Source of the DNA: Myxococcales bacterium
Lineage (GTDB): Bacteria; Myxococcota_A; Polyangia; Polyangiales; Ga0077539
Assembly (NCBI GenBank): GCA_013298625.1
Contig: JAAFIF010000012.1
Span: 1-64,000, forward strand
DNA length: 64,000 bases
Direction of reading: 5' to 3'
A program made the position numbers and the translations under genes. The notes under the pieces are model-generated. The model worked only from the letters and a program-made list of their open reading frames with translations, searched no databases and was not told where the DNA came from. Shown here one piece after another: positions 38,237 through 45,121 of this stretch; within the stretch, counting starts at the first letter, position 1, and each line of letters opens with the position of its first letter.

Positions 38237-38348
38237 CCCGCGGTCACCCTGCAATTCGTCACGGATCGCGCTGCGTCTTCGGGGGGCGCGCCGTGATCGA
38301 CGGCCGGCCGGTAGAAACCTTCGCGGGCTTCGTGCGAGCATCGCCCGC

Positions 38349-38669
38349 ATGCAGTCGATCGATCGAAAGGCGTTTCTCTCGCTCGCCGTCGCGATGCACT
38401 CAGCGGGTTGCGTGATCGAGTCGGGCGCGCAGGCGCCGACGCCGATCGTCCAGTCGCAGCCCACGCAGGCCACGGTCACGCAGCAACAGCAGACCGTCGT
38501 CGTCGCGAACACGACGGGACCGACGCAAGAGTGCAGCGGGTGGACGCCAGCCGGAGAGTGCAACCAGTGGGCGCCTCGGCAAGAGGTCGCGGTGATGGCG
38601 CCGACCCAAGAGTGCACGGGCTGGACGCCAGCCGGAGAGTGCAACCAGTGGGCGCCGAGGGGCGAGTAA
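38349..38669 (+). CDS. Small lipoprotein with tandem Cys/Trp repeats
   Basis: A 106-residue lipoprotein (lipobox HSAGC, cysteine 21). After a Gln/Thr-rich linker come two near-identical repeats of TQEC(S/T)GWTPAGECNQWAPR, each with two cysteines and two tryptophans. The cysteines could form one disulfide per repeat. Function unknown; the repeats read like a small surface-binding module. Its last 22 bases overlap the start of the Mur-ligase-like gene, so the two may be coupled. Confidence 0.8.
   Translation: MQSIDRKAFLSLAVAMHSAGCVIESGAQAPTPIVQSQPTQATVTQQQQTVVVANTTGPTQECSGWTPAGECNQWAPRQEVAVMAPTQECTGWTPAGECNQWAPRGE
38523..38660 (+). repeat. Two 57-bp repeats, 81-bp period
   Basis: Units at 38523-38579 and 38604-38660 differ at only a few bases (for example agcgggtgg against acgggctgg). 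They encode the Cys/Trp repeats of the small lipoprotein. The second unit also contains the GTG from which the Mur-ligase-like gene probably starts. Confidence 0.88.
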
Positions 38670-39859
38670 GCGCGGTCGAGGCGCGCTTCGCGCAGGCGCA
38701 CGCCGCGCTGCGCACGATCGCCACCACGGGGACCAACGGAAAGACCACCACCACGACGATGCTCGCCTCGATCGTCGAGGCCGCGGGCGAGCCGTGGGCC
38801 CGGCTGACCACGCTCGGCGCGGTGGTCAACGGAGCGCAAATCGACGCTCGCTCGCCCATGGAGGAGTTTCTCGGCACCGTCGAGCGGTCGGTGGCCGAGG
38901 GCGTCCGCACGCTCGCGCTCGAGGTGACGTCGAAGGCGCTGCTCGAAGGGTTCGCGCGCCGATGGCCGCCGTCGATCGCGGTGTTCACCAACCTCACGCG
39001 CGACCACCTCGATCTGCACAAGAGCCCCGAGGCGTACCTCGCGTCGAAGGCGCAGCTCTTCATGGCGCTCGGCGCCGGAGGCTGCGCAGTGCTCAACGAC
39101 GACGACCCGAGCTCGGCCCTGCTGCGCGAGGTGATCGCTGCGTCCGTGGACGTGCGCGGCTTCTCGACGCGCGAGCCCGCGACGTTGTCTGCGAGTTCGG
39201 TCAGCGTATTTGCAGACGGGACGCAGTTGACGCTTCGGCCCTCCGCCCTCGCGGACGCGATGGGAGGCTCGCTCAGATTGCGGGTCGCGGGCTCGGTGCA
39301 CGCGCGCAACGCGCTCGCGGCGGCGGTGGCGGCGGACGCGGCGGGCTACAGCGCGGCGGCGATCGTGCGCGGGCTCGAGCGCTTCACGGGCGTCGAGGGG
39401 CGCTTCGAGATCGTGCACCGGGCGCCGTTGGTGGTGGTCGACTACGCGCACACGCCGGACGGCCTCGAAGGGACGCTGCGCACGGCGCGCGAGCTGTGCA
39501 CGGGCGCGCTCGTCTGCGTCTTCGGCTGCGGCGGCGACCGCGACCCCGGAAAGCGCCCCGAGATGGGCGCCCTCGCCCACACCCTCGCCGACCGCGTGGT
39601 GCTGACCTCGGACAACCCGCGCTCGGAGGCCCCCGAGGTGATCGCGGCGATGGTGCGCGAAGGAGCCGCCGGGCCGGGCGCGCACTGGATGATCGAGCTC
39701 GACCGCGCGCGGGCGATCAGCCTCGCGATCGCCGCAGCGGGCCCGGCGGACGTGGTCGTCATCGCAGGCAAAGGACACGAGCGCACGCAAGAGAGCGCCG
39801 GCGTCTCGCGGCCGTTCTCGGACCGCGCGGCGGCGCTCGCGGCGATCGCTGCGCGGTGA
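38648..39859 (+). CDS. MurE-like Mur ligase lacking N-terminal domain
   Basis: A 403-residue Mur ligase. The ATP loop TTGTNGKTT is within the first 35 residues, so the roughly 100-residue N-terminal UDP-binding domain of MurE is absent. The central domain has SKALLEGFARR and FTNLTRDHLDLH. The C-terminal domain has TSDNPRSEAPEVI, close to the DNPR meso-diaminopimelate signature of MurE, and AGKGHERTQ. It may ligate an amino acid to a peptide or tripeptide-like acceptor instead of a UDP-muropeptide, which is inference. The start is GTG (38648, or 38639), overlapping the lipoprotein. The palindrome cgaagcgcttcg lies just after its stop (39861-39872). Confidence 0.85.
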   Translation: MGAEGRVSAVEARFAQAHAALRTIATTGTNGKTTTTTMLASIVEAAGEPWARLTTLGAVVNGAQIDARSPMEEFLGTVERSVAEGVRTLALEVTSKALLEGFARRWPPSIAVFTNLTRDHLDLHKSPEAYLASKAQLFMALGAGGCAVLNDDDPSSALLREVIAASVDVRGFSTREPATLSASSVSVFADGTQLTLRPSALADAMGGSLRLRVAGSVHARNALAAAVAADAAGYSAAAIVRGLERFTGVEGRFEIVHRAPLVVVDYAHTPDGLEGTLRTARELCTGALVCVFGCGGDRDPGKRPEMGALAHTLADRVVLTSDNPRSEAPEVIAAMVREGAAGPGAHWMIELDRARAISLAIAAAGPADVVVIAGKGHERTQESAGVSRPFSDRAAALAAIAAR

Positions 39860-39917
39860 GCGAAGCGCTTCGATCGCGACGGCCTCGCGCGACGGACAGT
39901 GCTACACGAGCGGGTCC

Positions 39918-41321
39918 GTGAGCGAACCTGCGCGAGAGAACCCCACTTGGATCGAGACGCTGCGCGAAGCCGTGCGCGGATCGGAGCAAGACTTCACGAC
40001 GATCGCAGTGCCGCGGGCCGTGCTGCTGTTGGCCGTTCCGATGGTGCTCGAGATGTCGATGGAGTCGTTGTTCGCCGTGGCGGACATGTACTTCGTCGCG
40101 AAGCTCGGGCCCGACGCGGTGGCGACGATCGGGCTGACCGAGGCGCTGCTCGCGCTGCTCTACGCGATGGCCATGGGGCTCTCGGCCGCGACCAACGCGG
40201 TGATCGCGCGGCGCACGGGCGAGCGCGACGCCGATGGCGCGAGCGTGGCGGCCGTGCAAGTGATCGCGATCGCGACGATCGGCTCGATCGTGCTCGGGGT
40301 GATCGGCGCGCTGTTTGCGCCGTCGCTGCTCGCGTTGATGGGCGCGTCGCCCGCGGTGCTCGCCGTGGGCAGCGGCTACGCGAGCACGATGTTCGCGGGG
40401 TGCGCGACGATCTTTCTGCTCTTCGTGATCAACGCGGCGTTTCGCGGCGCGGGCGACGCGGCGATGGCGATGCGCTCGTTGTGGCTGGCCAACGGGCTCA
40501 ACATCGCGCTCGCGCCGGTGTTGATCTTCGGCTTCGGTCCGATCCCGCGCATGGGCGTGACGGGCGCGGCGATCGCGACGACGATCAGCCGCGGGGCGGG
40601 CGTGATCTTTCAGCTCGTCGCGCTCGCGCGGCCGAACGCGCGGCTGCAGATCCGCGCGCGGCACCTGCGGCTCGAGCCCGCGACGATGCGCGAGCTGCTG
40701 TCCATCGCGTGGGCCGCGGCGATCCAGACGCTGGTCGAGACCGCGAGCTGGCTCGGGCTCGTGCGGATCTTGTCGAGCTTCGGAAGCAAGGCGCTCGCGG
40801 GCTACACCATCGCGATGCGCGTGGCGATGTTCGCGCTCTTGCCTGCGTTTGGCCTCGCCAACGCCGCGGCGACGCTGGTCGGGCAGAACCTCGGAGCCAA
40901 AGAGCCCGAGCGCGCCGAGCGCGCGGTGAAGACCGTGGCCCGGTACAACGTCGCGGGGTTGGGCGCGGTGAGCCTCGCGTTTGCGATCGTCCCGCAGTGG
41001 TTCGTCGGGCTGTTTACGGACGACGTCGCGGCGGCGGCGTACGCGGCGCAGTGCCTTCGCGTCGTGGCGCTGGGGTTCGCGTTCTTCGGGTACGGAATGG
41101 TCGTCGTGCAGGCGTTCAACGGCGCGGGCGACTCGAAGACGCCGATGGTGCTCAACGTCGTGTCGTTTTGGTTTCTCAAGATTCCTCTCGCGTACCTGCT
41201 CGCGCGCGGCGTGGGACTCGGCCCCATCGGCGTCTTCATCGCCATCGCCGCCGCGTACACCGTGCAATCCGTCGCAGCGGGAGTGCTCTTCTCTCGCGGC
41301 CGTTGGAAGACCGCGCGCTGA
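39918..41321 (+). CDS. MATE family efflux transporter
   Basis: A 467-residue multidrug and toxin extrusion transporter with about 12 hydrophobic helices in two homologous halves. It has the MATE features LAVPMVLEMSMESLFAVADM, AAFRGAGDAAMAMRS and the second-half counterpart FNGAGDSKTPMVLNVVS. These proteins export cationic compounds in exchange for H+ or Na+. The start is GTG, 58 bases past the Mur ligase gene on the same strand. A regulator is not adjacent. Confidence 0.93.
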   Translation: MSEPARENPTWIETLREAVRGSEQDFTTIAVPRAVLLLAVPMVLEMSMESLFAVADMYFVAKLGPDAVATIGLTEALLALLYAMAMGLSAATNAVIARRTGERDADGASVAAVQVIAIATIGSIVLGVIGALFAPSLLALMGASPAVLAVGSGYASTMFAGCATIFLLFVINAAFRGAGDAAMAMRSLWLANGLNIALAPVLIFGFGPIPRMGVTGAAIATTISRGAGVIFQLVALARPNARLQIRARHLRLEPATMRELLSIAWAAAIQTLVETASWLGLVRILSSFGSKALAGYTIAMRVAMFALLPAFGLANAAATLVGQNLGAKEPERAERAVKTVARYNVAGLGAVSLAFAIVPQWFVGLFTDDVAAAAYAAQCLRVVALGFAFFGYGMVVVQAFNGAGDSKTPMVLNVVSFWFLKIPLAYLLARGVGLGPIGVFIAIAAAYTVQSVAAGVLFSRGRWKTAR

Positions 41322-41539
41322 CGGTATCTCTGCGCCGGAGCTCTGGGCGCGCGAGTCGTACGGAGTGGGTGTGTTGCCTTCGCGCAGGACGACGGTGGGC
41401 GTCGCTGCGACACACGATCGTGACGCGATTGTTCGCCGCCACGAGGGGTCGCTCGCGCTAATCTCGTCTTCGTCACCACCGATGGTTCGCGCGCGACGTT
41501 GGGTCCTCGCGCAGCCACCTCGGACAGCGAGTCACATTC

Positions 41540-42709
41540 ATGTCGAAGCCTGCCGAAACAGACACTCCCCTGTTCGGAACCACCAGCGACGTCCTCGAGA
41601 CCGCGGCGCGCAGCCCCGTCCCGTCGGCGTCGAACACCGCAGCCGCTCCGCCCGCGTCGAGCGGCGATTTCTTCTCGAGCGCCAGCGCTTCGAGCAGCGA
41701 ATCGAAGAGCAGCAACGGGTCGAACGGCACCGGCGCGCGCAACGAAAACTCCGCGCTCTTCTCGCTCGCGCAGCTCTCGGGCGGAGAAGAGAAACACGAG
41801 CAAAAAGCCCACTCGGACTCGAGCATCATCGACATCAAAGCGCTCGCCACCGGCGGCTCGTCGCTCGGCGCGATCCTCGGCGATGGCGGCGGGCTCGCCT
41901 CGCCGCTCGCGGGCCCTGTGCTCGCGCCGGTCGCAGCTCCGACGCTCGCCGCGCTGCCGAGCGAGAAGCCCGCGAAGAGCAACAACACGGTGATCGTCAG
42001 CGTCCTCGGCGCGTCGATCATCCTCGTCGGCGGAGGTCTCGGCGCCGCCATGATCATGCGCACCGCGCCTGCTGCGACGACGATCAACGCTGAGCGATCG
42101 TCGTCGCCGAGCACGACACCGACGGTCGAAGCGCAGCCGACGACGCCGGACCCGCAGCCCGCGCAGCAAGCGCCCGCGCCCGGCAGCGCGCCAGCGACGA
42201 ACACGCCGACGAGCCGCGCGTCCGAGGGCGGAGGTCGCGCGCGATCGAGGTCCAGCTCTTCGACCGCGTCGACTCGCGCCAACAGCGAGCCAGCGCCGCA
42301 GGTGGCAGCGCCGCCGACGGCGCCCACGACCACCGTGAGCCCGTGCGTGCGCAACTGCCGTGGGGACATTCCGTGCATCTTGCGCTGCGCCTCCGGTGGC
42401 GGCGGGAGCAACAGCGCCGAGCCCGCGCCGCGGACGTCGGGCGGACTGGCAGAGACGCCGGCGCGCGGAGACATCATCGCGGCGATGGGGCGTGTTCGCA
42501 GCGCGGTCTCTGCGTGCGCGACGGGCCAGCACGGGACGGTGCAGGTCGCGGTCACCTTCGCGTCGAGCGGGCGTGTGACGACGGCCAACGTGGGCCCTCC
42601 CTTGGCGGCGACGCCGGCGGGTTCGTGCGTGGCGCGCGCGGTTCGCTCGGCCACGGTCGCGCCGTTCTCTCGACCGACCTTTCTCGTGAACTACCCGTTT
42701 ACGTACTGA
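41540..42709 (+). CDS. AgmX/PglI-like C-terminal domain membrane protein
   Basis: A 389-residue protein. A Ser/Asn/Ala-rich cytoplasmic region (1-155) contains the motif SSIIDIKALA. One membrane helix (about 157-175) and a Pro/Thr/Ala-rich periplasmic linker follow. The C-terminal 90 residues, IIAAMGRVRSAVSACATGQH ... PFSRPTF, match the AgmX/PglI C-terminal domain, a TonB-C-like beta fold with a conserved Cys pair. In myxobacteria such proteins join gliding-motility (Glt/Agl) or envelope-energised complexes. The rest of a Glt operon is not here. The 218-base gap upstream holds no recognisable element. Confidence 0.83.
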   Translation: MSKPAETDTPLFGTTSDVLETAARSPVPSASNTAAAPPASSGDFFSSASASSSESKSSNGSNGTGARNENSALFSLAQLSGGEEKHEQKAHSDSSIIDIKALATGGSSLGAILGDGGGLASPLAGPVLAPVAAPTLAALPSEKPAKSNNTVIVSVLGASIILVGGGLGAAMIMRTAPAATTINAERSSSPSTTPTVEAQPTTPDPQPAQQAPAPGSAPATNTPTSRASEGGGRARSRSSSSTASTRANSEPAPQVAAPPTAPTTTVSPCVRNCRGDIPCILRCASGGGGSNSAEPAPRTSGGLAETPARGDIIAAMGRVRSAVSACATGQHGTVQVAVTFASSGRVTTANVGPPLAATPAGSCVARAVRSATVAPFSRPTFLVNYPFTY

Positions 42710-42713
42710 GCGT

Positions 42714-43412
42714 TCAGCGCTGCGCGTGAGCCTTGGCCTTCGCTTCGAGCGCACGAAATCGCTCGACCAGCGCGTCCATCCACGGGGGAGCGTCCACGAT
42801 CGCGGGCTCGGGCAGCGCATAGCCCAGCGGAGCGAGCACGGAGAAGAGCTCCCACAGCACGTATGCCGTCGCGCCGTACACGACCGCCCCGTCGTGGGTC
42901 TCGAAGAACGGCGTAGGGTGCTCTGCGCCGCGCCACGGAAACAACGTCACGCAGAAGCGCACGTCGCCGCGCGCCGCCGCGTCGAGCGGCAGATCGACCA
43001 CCCGCGAGACCTCGGGCGAGAGCGACCACGACGAGGCCGCGCGCTCGGTGATCGCGCCCACGAAGGGGTTGAGTCGATAGGCGCTCGTGGCGGTGGGCAC
43101 GGGAGAGAGCGGCCCGACGAGCTGCACGTTGGAGGGCGCGAGGCCGATCTCTTCGTGGGCCTCGCGCAGGGCGGTGCGCGCGAGGTCAGCGTCAGTATCC
43201 TCTGGTTTTCCGCCGGGAAAACACAGCTCGCCCGCGTGCTCGCGCAGCCCTTCGCCGCGCGCCGTGAGCAGCACCGACGGCGACGGGCCGACGCGCACCG
43301 GGACGAGCACCGCGGCCTCGCGTCGCACGATGCCCGGGATCACTTCGGACGACGGAACGAGCTCGTGCGCCGCGAGCGCCCTGCGGAGGTCTTCGAGGTC
43401 CAATGAAGCCAT
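42714..43412 (-). CDS. Nudix hydrolase, CoA-pyrophosphatase-like
   Basis: A 232-residue Nudix protein. The Nudix box is GKPEDTDADLARTALREAHE with EEIGL following. Upstream, LLTARGEGLREHAGELCFPG matches the extra signature of CoA pyrophosphatases (NudL type), which cleave CoA to 4'-phosphopantetheine and 3',5'-ADP. The start at 43412 removes a non-family N-terminal extension that is open in frame. It is convergent with the AgmX-like gene, 4 bases apart, and divergent from the DUF3817 gene. Confidence 0.9.
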   Translation of the reverse strand: MASLDLEDLRRALAAHELVPSSEVIPGIVRREAAVLVPVRVGPSPSVLLTARGEGLREHAGELCFPGGKPEDTDADLARTALREAHEEIGLAPSNVQLVGPLSPVPTATSAYRLNPFVGAITERAASSWSLSPEVSRVVDLPLDAAARGDVRFCVTLFPWRGAEHPTPFFETHDGAVVYGATAYVLWELFSVLAPLGYALPEPAIVDAPPWMDALVERFRALEAKAKAHAQR

Positions 43413-43484
43413 GGCGGTCGTTGTGTAGCAGAGGCTGACGATGGCGCTCGACACCGCGGGCGCTCGGCCCTCTATTCGCGGACC

Positions 43485-43799
43485 GTGAAAGCGCAGTGGA
43501 CCGATGAAGTGGCGCAGTTTCGCGCGGTGAGCTTGCTCGAGGGCGTCTCGTATCTGCTCTTGCTGGGGGTCGCTGTCCCCGTGAAGTACCTGCTGCACGA
43601 ACCCGTGATGGTGCGCGTGCTCGGGCGCGTGCACGGCGCGCTCTTCGTGCTGTTTGTGTTGGCGCTGGTGCGCGCGGCGGCGGCGGGCGAGTGGCGCGCG
43701 TCGCGGTCAGTGACGGCGTTCGTGGCGTCGGTGGTGCCGTTTGGCGCGTTCTGGTTCGAGCGAAAGCTGCGAGCCGAGGGCGCGACCACGGCGACCTAG
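43485..43799 (+). CDS. DUF3817 membrane protein
   Basis: A 104-residue membrane protein with three hydrophobic helices. FRAVSLLEGVSYLLLLGVAV, VLGRVHGALFVLFV and VPFGAFWFERKL fit the DUF3817 (YdzA-like) pattern. Function unknown. GTG start. Its stop overlaps the convergent hydrolase gene by four bases (43796-43799). Confidence 0.88.
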   Translation: MKAQWTDEVAQFRAVSLLEGVSYLLLLGVAVPVKYLLHEPVMVRVLGRVHGALFVLFVLALVRAAAAGEWRASRSVTAFVASVVPFGAFWFERKLRAEGATTAT

Positions 43800-44854
43800 C
43801 GACCGACCGCGAGCACGGGCTCCTCTCGCTGACCGCGCGCGGCGCGCCACCACGCGCGAGGCGCTTGCCGCTCGCCGGCGACGACGCTCTCGCCGATGCG
43901 AGGCAGCGCGAGCGCGACGTCCGTCCCACGCGCGAGCGAGATCAAGGTCTCGACGGGCTCGTCCCAGGCGTGAACGGCCAGATCGAACGTCCCCCAATGC
44001 ACCGGGAGCAAGAGCTTCGAGCGCAACAGCGCCTGCGCTTCGAGCGCGCGCTCGGGGCCGAGATGAATGCTGGCCCACGACGGGTCGAACGCGCCGACCT
44101 CGAGCATCGTGAGGTCGAAGCCGCCGAAGCGCGCGCCGATCGCCGCGAAGTTCTCTTCGTCCATTCCCCCGTCGCCGCCGAAGAAGACGCGCTGACCGTT
44201 GGCCTCGATCGCCCACGAGGCCCAGAGCGTTCGATCCCGGTCGGTCAGCGATCGACCGGAGAAATGCCGGGCCGGAAGCGCGTGGATCGCGAGGCCGTCG
44301 ACGGGGCTGTGGCGCTCCCACCAGTCGAGCTGCGTGACCCGCGTCGAGTCGACGCCCCACTGTTCGAGGCGCGCGCCGACGCCGAGCGTCGTGACGAAGC
44401 GCGCGCCGCGCGCGGCGAAGGCGAGGATCGCGTCGCGGTCCAAGTGATCGTAGTGATCGTGCGACACGATGATCACGTCGGGCATGGGCGCGGCTTCGAT
44501 CGCCAGCGGGACGGGCTGAAATCGCTTCGGCCCGAACAAATCACTGGGCGACGCGCGCTCGGACCACACGGGGTCGAGCAGCACGCGGCGGCCGCCGATC
44601 TCGATGAGCGTGGTCGAGTGACCGAGCCACGTCGCGCGCACTCCGTCGTGCGCGGGGCCCGAGAGCACCGCGCGCGCGACGGGCTGCGACGGCAGCGGCG
44701 CAGGCGGGCGACGCAGGTCGCCTTCGAACGCGAGGCGGCGCAAGACCGAGAGCGACGGTCGGGCCGAGACCTTGGTCTCGAGCCGGTTGCGAAAGCGATC
44801 GCCGGCCCAAGCGGGAGAGCGACGCATTCGATCGAGCAGCGTAGGCGAGAACAT
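43796..44854 (-). CDS. UlaG/NAPE-PLD-like metallo-hydrolase
   Basis: A 352-residue metallo-beta-lactamase-fold protein. The first metal motif is VSHDHYDHLD (HxHxDH), preceded by WLGHSTTLIEIGGRRVLLDP. FFGGDGGMDE and LLLPVHWGTFDLA supply later ligands. This layout matches UlaG- and N-acyl-phosphatidylethanolamine phospholipase-D-like hydrolases. The start at 44854 is chosen for the leader MFSPTLLDRMRRSPAWAGD, common in this subfamily. It is divergent from the SulP gene with a 267-base gap. The substrate is not predicted. Confidence 0.9.
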   Translation of the reverse strand: MFSPTLLDRMRRSPAWAGDRFRNRLETKVSARPSLSVLRRLAFEGDLRRPPAPLPSQPVARAVLSGPAHDGVRATWLGHSTTLIEIGGRRVLLDPVWSERASPSDLFGPKRFQPVPLAIEAAPMPDVIIVSHDHYDHLDRDAILAFAARGARFVTTLGVGARLEQWGVDSTRVTQLDWWERHSPVDGLAIHALPARHFSGRSLTDRDRTLWASWAIEANGQRVFFGGDGGMDEENFAAIGARFGGFDLTMLEVGAFDPSWASIHLGPERALEAQALLRSKLLLPVHWGTFDLAVHAWDEPVETLISLARGTDVALALPRIGESVVAGERQAPRAWWRAARGQREEPVLAVGR

Positions 44855-44948
44855 GACCGAGGAGCGTTGTCGTACCCGACGGATGCGATGAAAAGCCCCC
44901 GCTGGCGCAAATGCCGCGCGTCTGCGTGCGCGAGGCGCAACTTTCGTG

Positions 44949-45010
44949 GTGTCGGGACGCGCCGACACGTGTCTGCTGACTCCGACGTCGTGCGAGGGCG
45001 ACAGTCGGAG
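44949..45010 (+). other. Two stem-loops upstream of SulP fusion
   Basis: gtgtcgg (44949-44955) pairs with ccgacac (44962-44968), and ctccgac (44980-44986) pairs with gtcggag (45004-45010). Both lie in the 267-base divergent gap before the SulP fusion gene. They may be leader hairpins or operator sites. The rest of the gap shows nothing recognisable. Confidence 0.3.
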
Positions 45011-45121
45011 CATTGCGCAGAGACGCAGTGATTTTCGCGGTGGAACGCGTGTTGCTGTCAACGCGCGCGCGTGAATCGAAGCAATGACAACGGTCGCTCG
45101 GGCGACGGGAGCTGAGGGGCG

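Noticed and set aside
38523..38660. Cys/Trp tandem repeats as a CRISPR-like or bacteriocin locus
   Set aside because: Only two in-frame units inside a lipoprotein gene, with no spacers or maturation genes.
39861..39872. 12-base palindrome cgaagcgcttcg as a terminator
   Set aside because: It has no loop or T-run and such palindromes are frequent in GC-rich DNA.
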